Shown piece by piece: positions 44,717-53,213 of a stretch of DNA of 64,000 nucleotides. Within the stretch, counting starts at the first letter, position 1. The number at the start of each line of letters is the position of its first letter. The position numbers and the translations under genes were made by a program. The notes beneath the pieces were generated by a model that saw only the letters and a program-made list of their open reading frames with translations, was not told the DNA's origin and made no database searches. Source of the stretch: Methylohalomonas lacus (GTDB taxonomy: Bacteria; Pseudomonadota; Gammaproteobacteria; Methylohalomonadales; Methylohalomonadaceae); NCBI RefSeq assembly GCF_024808875.1, contig NZ_JANUCT010000003.1:62001-126000 (forward strand), in the 5' to 3' direction.

Positions 44717-45801
44717 AATGGCTGCTGGGGACAGTGCTTGTAGTGGCATTGGTGGTCGTGTTCGCGACACCGGCGGGCCAGCAGATGCTGGCCGGATTGC
44801 TGGCGCCGGAGGCGGCGAAATCGGCCGCGGTGGCGGATGACGACGACGATGATGACGATGTGCCGTCGCGCCTGCACCATCGTGACGGCGTACTCGGCAT
44901 TGAACTGCCGCCGGCAACGCAGGCGCTCAGCGGCCTGCGCACACAGCCGGCCGACCCCATGCAGTACCGCCCGGAAATCGAGGCACTGGCTGAAGTGGTC
45001 GATATCAAGCCGTTGCTCGACCTGCGCAGCCGTTACCGGGCGTTGCGTGCCGATATCCGTATCAGTGAGGTCAAGCTGCGCCAGTCGCGTGCCAGCCATG
45101 AGCGTCTGCAGCTGCTGCACAAGGACGATGCCAATATTTCCACCAGCCAGCTGGAGCAAAGCCGCGCCGAGCTCGACTCCGCCGCGGCGCGTCTCGCTGC
45201 CCAGCGCCAGCAGGTCGCCAGCCTGCGCGACGAGGTCACGCAGACCTGGGGCGGGACGCTGGCCGACTGGGTGCTGGACGGTGACAGCGACAATGGTCAT
45301 TTCCAGCAATTGCTGCAACGCCAGGAGGTGTTGCTGAAAGTGTCGCTGGGCCGCGACCAGTCCATGCCCAGTACGACCCGCGTCATCTACGTCAATCGCA
45401 GTGACGACCGCCTCAATGCGCGCAAGGCCTATTACGTGTCCGTGGCCGCGCGTACCGATCCCAGCCTGCAGGGGGAAACCTATTATTTCCGCAGCGGCGC
45501 GGACAAGCTGCGCGTCGGCATGCGCATCCGGACCTGGATTCCGGTAACCGGCGAGATCATCGATGGGGTGCATATACCGGCCGAGGCCGTCGTCTGGCAG
45601 GCCGGCCAGCCGTGGGTTTACCTGCAGGACGGCGAGACGTTCTTTTATCGGCGCGTACTCGATGAGCCGGTACGCCAGGGTCGGGGCTGGTTCGTGCCGG
45701 CCGAGCAGATCGCCGCGGGTGAGCGCATTGTCACGCGCGGCGCGCAAATGCTGCTGTCAGAAGAGTACCGCTGGCAGATTCCCGACGAAGACGACGACTG
45801 A
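44713..45801 (+). CDS. RND efflux periplasmic adaptor with polyaspartate linker
   Basis: The 362-residue protein has one N-terminal TM anchor (about residues 4-20), then an eight-residue aspartate run (DDDDDDDD, about 43-50). Next comes an adaptor domain with a coiled-coil hairpin (RYRALRADIRISEVKLRQSR to AAQRQQVASLRDEV, about 110-175) and beta-barrel/membrane-proximal parts with HIPAEAVVWQAGQPWVYLQD. It bridges the RND pump and the outer-membrane duct. The acidic run after the membrane could bind cations. I do not see a clear CusB-type methionine cluster. Confidence 0.88.
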   Translation: MKWLLGTVLVVALVVVFATPAGQQMLAGLLAPEAAKSAAVADDDDDDDDVPSRLHHRDGVLGIELPPATQALSGLRTQPADPMQYRPEIEALAEVVDIKPLLDLRSRYRALRADIRISEVKLRQSRASHERLQLLHKDDANISTSQLEQSRAELDSAAARLAAQRQQVASLRDEVTQTWGGTLADWVLDGDSDNGHFQQLLQRQEVLLKVSLGRDQSMPSTTRVIYVNRSDDRLNARKAYYVSVAARTDPSLQGETYYFRSGADKLRVGMRIRTWIPVTGEIIDGVHIPAEAVVWQAGQPWVYLQDGETFFYRRVLDEPVRQGRGWFVPAEQIAAGERIVTRGAQMLLSEEYRWQIPDEDDD

Positions 45802-45815
45802 GCGGAAGATAGCGC

Positions 45816-48800
45816 ATGCTGGCGGCCCTGGTTCGTTTTTCCATACGCTTTCGCGGCGTCATCCTGATGCTGGCGGTGGTCGCCATGGCCTATGGCGGCT
45901 ATCGACTGATGAACGCCGGCCTCGACATCTTTCCGGAGTTTGCGCCGAAACTGGTCACCATCCAGACCGAGGCGCCGGGACTGACCGCCGAACAGGTCGA
46001 GGTGTTGGTGACGCAGCCGATCGAGCAGGCGCTGGCCGGCATCGTGGACCTGGAATACGTGCGCTCGGAATCGATCCAGGGACTGTCGGTGATCACGATG
46101 GTGTTCGCCGAACATACCGATGTCTACCGCAACCGCCAGCTGGTCACCGAGCGACTCGCCGGCGTCGGCAAGCAGTTGCCGCCGGGCGTTGAGGTTCCGG
46201 TGCCAGTACCGCTGGCCTCGTCATCGGCGACCGTACAGACCATCGGTCTGACCTCGGACGAATACAGTCTGATGGAGCTGCGCGACCTGGTCGACTGGAC
46301 CCTGGTGCCGAACATCATGAGCGCCGAGGGCGTTGCCGACGTCAATGTCTTCGGCGGCGAGATCCGGCAGTTGCAGATTCAGCTGCTGCCCGATCAGCTG
46401 GACCGTCATGGTGTCAGCGTGCAGCAGGTCATCGACGCTGCCCGCCAGGCCACCGGCATCTACGGCGCCGGCTTCGTCGAGAACGAGAACCAGCGCATTA
46501 CACTGCGCATGGAAGGCCAGCCGGACAGCGCCGCCGAGCTCGCCAAGGTCGTGCTCAAGCGTCAGCAGGGCAGGCCCATCCAGCTAGGCGATGTTGCCGA
46601 GATCGAGATGGCCGCGGCACCGCCGATCGGTGCCGGATCGATCATGGGCAAAGACGGCATCGTCATGATGATCATCGGTCAGTACGGTGCCAACACGCTG
46701 ACCGTTTCACGCAATGTCGAACAGGTGCTGGCAGGCTTCGAGCCGATCCTCTCGGACCGCGACATCACCCTGTACCCGGAACTGTTTCGCCCGGCCAACT
46801 ATATCGAGGATTCGCTCGCCAACATCAGCGGCCATCTGTTCATCGGTGGCCTGTTCGTGATCGTCGTGCTATTGCTGTTCCTGTTCAACCTGCGCACCGC
46901 GCTGATATCGGCGCTGGCGATTCCGCTGTCCCTGATCAGTGCCGCGGTCGTGATGCTGGAACTGGGCATGAATCTCAACATCATGGTGCTCGGCGGCCTG
47001 GCAATTGCACTCGGCGAGGTAGTCGATGATGCCATCATCGACACCGAGAATATATTCCGGCGCTTGCGCGAAAATCGTCTGCTCGATCGCCCGCGCCGGG
47101 CGCTGGAGGTCGTCTATGAAGCCTCCATGGAGGTGCGCGGCTCGGTGGTCTATGCCAGCTTCATCGTCGCCCTGGTGTTCGTGCCGTTGCTGACCCTGGG
47201 CGGCGTTGCCGGGCGGCTGTTCGCGCCACTGGGTATTGCCTACATTCTGGCGATCCTGATGTCGTTGCTGGTGGCACTGACCGTGACGCCGGCACTGTGT
47301 TACCTGCTGCTGGTGCGCAGCCACCTGAGTGACAAGGACCCGCCCCTGATTGCCGCCATCAAGCCGGTTTACGCGGCCACACTGCGCGGCCTGGCGCGGG
47401 TGCCGGGGCTGGCCATCGGTGCCAGCCTGGTGGTCTGCCTGATTGGCGCGGCAATCCTGCCGCGCCTGGGCGGCGAGTTTCTGCCGGAACTGCGCGAGGG
47501 CCATTACATGGTGCACACCACGCTGCTGCCCGGCACTTCGCTGAACGAGTCGATCCGCGTCGGCAACCAGCTGACCGAGCAGTTCCTCGAGATCCCCGGC
47601 GTGCGCTCGGTGTCCCAGTGGGCCGGCCGCGCCGAACGCGGCGCCGATACCTACGGCAGCCACTACAGTGAATTCGAGGTCGACCTGGAACGCGGCCTGT
47701 CCGGTAGCGAGCAGCAGGCCGTGCTCGATCGGCTGCGCGAGATCCTGCGCGAGTTTCCCGGCCTGCTGTACGAGGCCAATACCTTTTTGATCGAGCGTGT
47801 CGACGAGACCATTTCCGGCTACTCTTCGCCGGTGGTCGTAAATATCTATGGCAACGACCTCGACTATCTGGATCGCAAGGCGGCGGAGGTGGCCGAACAT
47901 ATCCGTGCCATCGACGGTGCCACTGATGTCCAGGTGCGCTCGTCGCCGGGCACACCGCTGCTGCGCATGAAACTGGATATGGATAACCTGGCATTCTGGG
48001 GACTGCAGCCGGTAGAGGTGCTGAATACCGTACAGACGGCCTACGAGGGCAAGACGGTCAGCCGCATCAGTGAAGATAACCGGTTGTACGAAGTCGCGGT
48101 CATGCTTGACGAGACGCGGCGCCGCGACATCCACGATGTTGGCACTTTGCCGTTGCGCAATAGTGACGGTGAACTGATCCCGCTGGACCGCGTTGCCAGC
48201 CTGACCCAGACTGATGGCCGTTACAATATCCTGCACCAGGACGGTCAGCGGCTGCAGACGGTGACCGCCAATGCCGAGGGCCGCGATACCGCCGGCTTCC
48301 TCGACGAGATACAGCGGAAATTGCATGCAGAAGTCGACTTTGCTGCCGACACATATCCGGAGTACACCGGTGCGGCTGTCGAACAGGCCGAGGCACGCGC
48401 CGATCTGCTCCTGCACGCGGCGCTAGTCAGCGTCATCGTGCTGCTGCTGATCTACATCGCCATCGGCAGTCTGCGGCACATGTTGCTGACCCTGGTCAAC
48501 GTGCCGTTTTCACTGGTTGGCGGTGTGATCGCAGCACTGGTGACCGGCGGCACACTGTCGGTGGGCTCACTGGTCGGTTTTATCACGCTGTTCGGTATCA
48601 CCGTACGCAACTCGATCATGCTGCTCTCGCATTACCAACACCTGATCCAACAGGAACAGCAGCCGTGGAATGTCGATACGCTCGTCCGTGGCGCCCAGGA
48701 GCGGCTGCCCTCGATCCTCATGACGGCGCTCGTCACGGCGCTCGCCATGCTGCCGATTGCTTTTGACAGCGATAACGCCGGCCGCGAGATCATGGGACCG

Positions 48801-48950
48801 ATGGCCGCGATTATCATCGGCGGGCTGGCGTCGTCAACGCTGCTCAACCTGCTGGTCCTGCCGGTGATTCTCTACCGCTTCGGCAATTTCACGTCGGACA
48901 GTGATCGCGACGAGCAACCCGCCGCGGAGACCGCCGTGCACGGTCGATAG
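45816..48950 (+). CDS. Heavy-metal-type RND efflux pump (CusA/CzcA family, divergent subgroup)
   Basis: The 1044-residue pump has the RND layout: TM1 at the start, a periplasmic loop (FPEFAPKLVTIQTEAPGLTA, then EQVEVLVTQPIEQAL, the HME signature), the TM2-TM6 block, a second loop and the final TMs. TM4 reads LAIALGEVVDDAIIDTENIF, where proton-relay Asp and Glu are present but the usual CzcA/CusA wording (VDGAVVMVEN or VDAAIVMIEN) is not. It is energised by proton influx and exports its substrate from periplasm or cytoplasm. Ion specificity cannot be set from sequence. Operon partners are the two genes upstream. Confidence 0.92.
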   Translation: MLAALVRFSIRFRGVILMLAVVAMAYGGYRLMNAGLDIFPEFAPKLVTIQTEAPGLTAEQVEVLVTQPIEQALAGIVDLEYVRSESIQGLSVITMVFAEHTDVYRNRQLVTERLAGVGKQLPPGVEVPVPVPLASSSATVQTIGLTSDEYSLMELRDLVDWTLVPNIMSAEGVADVNVFGGEIRQLQIQLLPDQLDRHGVSVQQVIDAARQATGIYGAGFVENENQRITLRMEGQPDSAAELAKVVLKRQQGRPIQLGDVAEIEMAAAPPIGAGSIMGKDGIVMMIIGQYGANTLTVSRNVEQVLAGFEPILSDRDITLYPELFRPANYIEDSLANISGHLFIGGLFVIVVLLLFLFNLRTALISALAIPLSLISAAVVMLELGMNLNIMVLGGLAIALGEVVDDAIIDTENIFRRLRENRLLDRPRRALEVVYEASMEVRGSVVYASFIVALVFVPLLTLGGVAGRLFAPLGIAYILAILMSLLVALTVTPALCYLLLVRSHLSDKDPPLIAAIKPVYAATLRGLARVPGLAIGASLVVCLIGAAILPRLGGEFLPELREGHYMVHTTLLPGTSLNESIRVGNQLTEQFLEIPGVRSVSQWAGRAERGADTYGSHYSEFEVDLERGLSGSEQQAVLDRLREILREFPGLLYEANTFLIERVDETISGYSSPVVVNIYGNDLDYLDRKAAEVAEHIRAIDGATDVQVRSSPGTPLLRMKLDMDNLAFWGLQPVEVLNTVQTAYEGKTVSRISEDNRLYEVAVMLDETRRRDIHDVGTLPLRNSDGELIPLDRVASLTQTDGRYNILHQDGQRLQTVTANAEGRDTAGFLDEIQRKLHAEVDFAADTYPEYTGAAVEQAEARADLLLHAALVSVIVLLLIYIAIGSLRHMLLTLVNVPFSLVGGVIAALVTGGTLSVGSLVGFITLFGITVRNSIMLLSHYQHLIQQEQQPWNVDTLVRGAQERLPSILMTALVTALAMLPIAFDSDNAGREIMGPMAAIIIGGLASSTLLNLLVLPVILYRFGNFTSDSDRDEQPAAETAVHGR

Positions 48951-49012
48951 CATCGCCCTGCGACGGCAGGCATAATGACTGCCAGTCAGGGGACAGGACC
49001 AGTGCTATCCGC

Positions 49013-50263
49013 ATGAACGTATTGATCATTGATGATTCGTCCGACTTCGTGTCGCTGTTGCGACTCTACCTGGGAAAGGCAGACGGCGACTACAACGTTA
49101 TCGACTATGACTTCCCGCGCAATGGACGCCCGGCCGATGACTACGACTGGACGTCCTATGATGTCGTGTTGCTGGATTACAAGCTGAGCGCGACCGAGGA
49201 CGGTCTTGAGTGGCTGAAGTCTTTTGGCAAGCGCGCCGGATTTCCGCCGACGATTATTCTTACCGCCGAAGGCGATGAATATGTCGCAGCCCGGGCGATC
49301 AAGCTCGGCGCCGCCGACTATATCAACAAAAAGGACGTCTCGCCGAAGCGCCTGTCACAGCTGATCCATGACGCGCTGAATGTGAATGCGGAGAGAACCG
49401 CCGAACAGCAGGCACAGTTGGCGCAGGATGAACGGATTGTTGATCAGCTGCGTAAGGGCGATACGCTCACCCCGCGCAAGTCCACCAGCGATTACAAGCT
49501 GGTGCGTCTGATCGGCAAGGGTGCCATGTCGCATGTCTATCTGGCCGAACGTGCCAGCGACAGTTTGTCACTGGTGCTGAAGGTTCTGGATATCCAGGAC
49601 ATTGAACATCACCTGTTGCGACGTTTCATCCAGGAAGCCGAGTTAATTGCGAACATCAGCAGTCCGTTTATCGTCAAGGTGCATGAACATGGCGTGACGC
49701 AAAAGTACGGCTACATTGCCATGGAGTTTTTCTCGCGCGGCGATCTCAAGCAGCGGCTTGAACATGGCATCCACGAGGAAGTCGCCGTGTCCTATATGAC
49801 CCACGTCGCCTATGGTCTGGATGTTATCCACCGGGCTGGTATCATCCACCGCGATCTCAAGCCGGCCAATATCATGTTTCGCGGCGACGACAGCCTGGCG
49901 ATAGCCGATTTCGGCATCTCCAAGCGGCTCAACAGCCGTAACGAACTGACGACCATTGGTAAGGTGCTGGGGACACCACATTACATGAGCCCGGAGCAGG
50001 GCCAGGGCTACGAAATCGATACGCGCTCGGACATCTACAGCGCCGGTGTACTTTTCTACGAACTGCTGACCAGCAGGAAACCGTTCCAGGCTGATTCACC
50101 GGCCTCTTTGATATACCAGCATGTGCATGCGCCGATACCACAATTGGATGCCTCGTTGCAGCAGTACCAGCCGATTCTGGAGCGCTGTCTGGCGAAGAAG
50201 CCGGAAGATCGTTATCAGCAGGCCGGCGATCTGATTCGCGCTCTCGAGGCTTTTGACGTCTAG
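49013..50263 (+). CDS. Receiver domain fused to Ser/Thr protein kinase
   Basis: The 416-residue protein joins two signalling systems. Residues 1-125 are a response-regulator receiver (acidic pair D7/D8, phospho-acceptor D55 in YDVVLLDYKLS). Residues 161-412 are a Hanks-type kinase: GKGAMSHVYLAER (P-loop), Lys190, HRDLKPANIMF at 279-289, DFG at 299-301, HYMSPEQGQG (activation/P+1 region) and SDIYSAGVLFYELL. All catalytic residues are present. It has no TM helix. Histidine-kinase or other signalling would control Ser/Thr phosphorylation through the receiver. No phosphatase, FHA gene or cognate kinase is adjacent. Confidence 0.93.
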   Translation: MNVLIIDDSSDFVSLLRLYLGKADGDYNVIDYDFPRNGRPADDYDWTSYDVVLLDYKLSATEDGLEWLKSFGKRAGFPPTIILTAEGDEYVAARAIKLGAADYINKKDVSPKRLSQLIHDALNVNAERTAEQQAQLAQDERIVDQLRKGDTLTPRKSTSDYKLVRLIGKGAMSHVYLAERASDSLSLVLKVLDIQDIEHHLLRRFIQEAELIANISSPFIVKVHEHGVTQKYGYIAMEFFSRGDLKQRLEHGIHEEVAVSYMTHVAYGLDVIHRAGIIHRDLKPANIMFRGDDSLAIADFGISKRLNSRNELTTIGKVLGTPHYMSPEQGQGYEIDTRSDIYSAGVLFYELLTSRKPFQADSPASLIYQHVHAPIPQLDASLQQYQPILERCLAKKPEDRYQQAGDLIRALEAFDV

Positions 50264-50336
50264 GGTTTCGAGTCGCCGGCCGATTCCATAAACCGGTTCT
50301 GCGCAGACGCAGTCAACCCGCGCCACCCTTGCTGTA

Positions 50337-51593
50337 TTAATCGCGTTCCGAACGTTCTTCGATTTGCCGGAGCCAGTAGTCGGCCTGCGAGCGGGTCTTG
50401 TCATATTCACGCGCGCGTTTCAGGGCATTACTGGCGCGTTCATAGTCCTCGAGGTGATAGGCGGACATGCCCAACAACAGATGGGCCATGGCCCGGTGAT
50501 CCAGGTCGTTGTTCTGCAAGGCCTGCTGCAGGGCGTCGCGTGCTTCCTGCCAGCGCTGCTCCTGCACCAGCAGCTGGCCCTGACGGAAGTACAGTTCCGG
50601 GTTGCCCGCGGCACGGGCCGCGTTGCCGTAGGCCTCGATGGCTGCGTCGGTCTCACGCGCCAGGTGAAAACTGTCGGCCAGCAGCTTCAGGTTCTTGGCG
50701 TTTTTTTCGATACGACCGTTGGCCATTTCCTGTTCCAGAAACCGGGCCGCGCGGTAGGGTGCCTGCTGGGACAGGTACAGCCGTGCGAGATTCAGCTTTT
50801 CTTGGCTGTTCAGATAACCGCGACGGTTGGCCAGTTCGGTAACCGCCAAGACCTTGCGATCCTGATCGAGAAACTGGTAGCTGGCGGCAAGCTGTTTCCA
50901 GTAGTCCGGGTTGTCGGGGAATAACTCCAGCATGCGTTCAAGCAGATTGGCAGCCCGACCGTAGTCATTCGTTTCAAAGTAGGCCGCCAGTAACAGCTGG
51001 TAGAGGTTTTCATTCGCCTTTTTGCTTTTGCGAATGGCCATCTGCGCCTGTTCGATAACACCGGCATAATTTTTCAGTTCATAGTAAAGCCCGGCGGCCA
51101 AGCGATGGGCGTCGACGCCCGGATCGTCTTCCGCGGCCAGCCAGTCTTCCAGGTAACTGATGGCGCGATTGTAGTCGCCCGTCTGGGCGAGCAGCTGGGC
51201 GATGAAATATGTCAGCCGGTGGCTGACATCCGCGGGCAGGGCATTGCTTTCGACGGCCTGAATAAAGGCTTCGGCGGCCTGATCGTAGCGTTCCAGTCCA
51301 TTGTAGGCATAGCCGAATGTCTGGTTGACTACCGCCTGTTCGTAGTCGTCATCGGCCGCGATAGCCTGTTCCAGCTTGCGCAACGCGGTCAGTGCGCCAT
51401 TGTAGTTTCCGTCCTGCAGTTGTTCGTTGATTTTGTTCAGCGCGTTGTAGGTGGGTTCCGAGAGCAGATATTCGCCGTCCTCGTCCTCCCGTGACTGGCC
51501 GTTGGCAGTAGCACTGGCCAGCAGCAACATCATGGCCAGTAGCAGGGCAGGGCACCGGAATGAAAGACTGTTAATGGAAGGCATGATCATCAT
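50337..51593 (-). CDS. TPR protein of the TonB2-type operon
   Basis: The 418-residue protein has an N-terminal signal (ends SATANGQ) and a chain of tetratricopeptide repeats, e.g. YNGALTALRKLEQAIAADDD, ALPADVSHRLTYFIAQLLAQ, ERMLELFPDNPDYWKQLAAS and HRAMAHLLLGMSAYHLEDYE. It is periplasmic by prediction. TPR proteins are commonly encoded at the end of TtpC-type TonB operons, where they are thought to support the complex. Its ATG overlaps the tonB stop by 4 bases. Confidence 0.88.
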   Translation of the reverse strand: MMIMPSINSLSFRCPALLLAMMLLLASATANGQSREDEDGEYLLSEPTYNALNKINEQLQDGNYNGALTALRKLEQAIAADDDYEQAVVNQTFGYAYNGLERYDQAAEAFIQAVESNALPADVSHRLTYFIAQLLAQTGDYNRAISYLEDWLAAEDDPGVDAHRLAAGLYYELKNYAGVIEQAQMAIRKSKKANENLYQLLLAAYFETNDYGRAANLLERMLELFPDNPDYWKQLAASYQFLDQDRKVLAVTELANRRGYLNSQEKLNLARLYLSQQAPYRAARFLEQEMANGRIEKNAKNLKLLADSFHLARETDAAIEAYGNAARAAGNPELYFRQGQLLVQEQRWQEARDALQQALQNNDLDHRAMAHLLLGMSAYHLEDYERASNALKRAREYDKTRSQADYWLRQIEERSERD

Positions 51594-52252
51594 TGCAGTT
51601 TGAAACGCACGACCTGGCGCGCACGGCGTTCCACCACTTCGCCGTCAACGCGCTGTTTTTCGAATTTCCAGCGCCGAATCGAGCGTAATACGGCATCATT
51701 GAAAATGTGTTCGGGGTCGGCCGCGACGATTTCCGGATCCTTGACCGTGCCGTCTGTGGTGATCGTGAATTCGACGGTGACGCTGCCCTCAATGCCGGAA
51801 CGCAGGGCACGTGGCGGGTACTGTGGCGGCACCTTGGAGGTGGGCTGAATGTCGGTAAGTACGCCTGATGTATCCGGTTTCTGCGGTTCCGGCGTCGGTG
51901 ACTTCATGAAATCGCCGACATAGGGCACACCATCGATACCCATGGGAATATCGATATTGGGCGCCGATACGCTGGGCTGTGCCTGCTGCTGCGGTTCGGG
52001 CGCCTCCGGTTCAGCCATTTCCGGCTGTTGCTGCGGTTCGGGTTCGTCCGGCGGTTCCGGCGGTTCCTCTTCCTTGCGTTCCGGCTCCGGTTCCGGTTCC
52101 TCCTCACGCATGCGGACAAAGTCGACGAACTGTACATCCTCGTAATCCTGCATGCCGTCCTGATCGCCGCTGACCAGTTCCTGAATGAAATAAAACAGCA
52201 GCAGGTTGAGTATCACTGCCGCGATGATGATCAGGGGAAATCTCAGGCTCAT
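51590..52252 (-). CDS. tonB: Energy transducer TonB
   Basis: TonB spans the periplasm to energise outer-membrane receptors. The 220-residue protein has an N-terminal TM helix (about 6-24), a proline/glutamate-rich rigid region (EEEPEPEPERKEEEPPEPPD), and a C-terminal domain with VPPQYPPRALRSGIEGSVTV, EFTITTDGTVKDPEIVAADP, and the closing RRWKFEK segment. The Pro-Glu rather than Pro-Lys spacer matches the TonB2 subgroup. It is fifth in the six-gene operon. Confidence 0.93.
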   Translation of the reverse strand: MSLRFPLIIIAAVILNLLLFYFIQELVSGDQDGMQDYEDVQFVDFVRMREEEPEPEPERKEEEPPEPPDEPEPQQQPEMAEPEAPEPQQQAQPSVSAPNIDIPMGIDGVPYVGDFMKSPTPEPQKPDTSGVLTDIQPTSKVPPQYPPRALRSGIEGSVTVEFTITTDGTVKDPEIVAADPEHIFNDAVLRSIRRWKFEKQRVDGEVVERRARQVVRFKLQ

Positions 52253-52273
52253 GGCCGCTGCGTCGGATGGTTG

Positions 52274-52690
52274 TTAATTGCCGGTGCCGGGCCGTTTGGC
52301 AGCAATGGCGATATTACTGACACCGGCCAGCCGCACCTGGTCCATTACATCGACCATGAGACCACTGCGTGACTGCTTGTCGGCCGTGATGATTACCGTG
52401 CCTTCCGGATTCTGGGCATGAAGTCTCTGTACATGGGCGCGTACCGAACGGATGTCGACCTGGTTGTTATCGATCCAAATCTCGCCGTTCTGGCTGATGG
52501 CTATGACCAGGTTGCCGCGTTCCTGGCGATTGGCGGTTTCCGCCGATGGCCGGTCAACATCGATACCGGATTCCTTGGTAAACGAGGCGGTGACCAGAAA
52601 GAAGATCAGCAGGATGAATACCATGTCGATCAACGGTGTCAGATTGACGCCGACATCGGTACTGTCACGCTGTGTATGGGACGGTCGCAT
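52274..52690 (-). CDS. exbD: TonB-system ExbD
   Basis: The 138-residue protein has one TM helix near residues 18-36 (VNLTPLIDMVFILLIFFLVT), with the proton-relay aspartate at D22, and a periplasmic ExbD fold with GNLVIAISQNGEIWIDNNQV and TADKQSRSGLMVDVMDQVRL. It partners the ExbB encoded directly upstream (1 bp gap). Confidence 0.95.
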   Translation of the reverse strand: MRPSHTQRDSTDVGVNLTPLIDMVFILLIFFLVTASFTKESGIDVDRPSAETANRQERGNLVIAISQNGEIWIDNNQVDIRSVRAHVQRLHAQNPEGTVIITADKQSRSGLMVDVMDQVRLAGVSNIAIAAKRPGTGN

Positions 52691-52691
52691 A

Positions 52692-53210
52692 TTATTCGCT
52701 TATGTTGAGTTGGTCCTGCGCGCGCTGGCGTTCGACCTTGGCGCGGTGGCGCAGATTGGCACTGAAATACAGTCCGGCAATGGCGGTGGTCAGCCCGGCC
52801 GTGGTCGGAAGCAGCGCCCGGCCAATGCCGTCGGCCATGCCGCGGGCGTTGCCGGTGCCGAACACGGTAATGACGTCGAAAATCGCAATCATGCCGGTGA
52901 CCGTGCCAAGCAGGCCAAGCAGTGGCAGTATCTGCGTGATCGTCTGGATCGGCGTCAGGTAGGACTGTAGGGCCAGATTGATCTCTGCAGACAGCCCTTC
53001 GCGCAGTCGCAGTGCATGCCACGAACTCTTGTCTGAACGCTGTTGCCAGCGTTGAATGATCGACCGTAACCGTTTTGGATAGGTGAAATACAGGAAACAG
53101 TAGCGCTCGAGGATCAGTATCCACAGCAGAGTCGAGACGCACAGAATGCCAACCAGCACGGGGCCGCCGCGCTCGAAGAAAACAATCAGTTGCTCGACGT
53201 ACTCAGGCAT
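52692..53210 (-). CDS. exbB: TonB-system ExbB (ExbB2 type)
   Basis: The short 172-residue ExbB2-type channel protein has TM helices at about 14-34, 92-114 and 133-152, with PLLGLLGTVTGMIAIFDVIT and ALLPTTAGLTTAIAGLYFSA as the proton-channel core. It forms the pentameric motor with the ExbD dimer. It follows the TtpC-like gene by 3 bp. Confidence 0.95.
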   Translation of the reverse strand: MPEYVEQLIVFFERGGPVLVGILCVSTLLWILILERYCFLYFTYPKRLRSIIQRWQQRSDKSSWHALRLREGLSAEINLALQSYLTPIQTITQILPLLGLLGTVTGMIAIFDVITVFGTGNARGMADGIGRALLPTTAGLTTAIAGLYFSANLRHRAKVERQRAQDQLNISE

Positions 53211-53213
53211 GGG

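Noticed and set aside
46869-48416. Long minus-strand open frame opposite the RND pump (515 codons)
   Set aside because: Antisense of a well-supported gene in GC-rich DNA; Gln/His-rich shadow translation with no domain.
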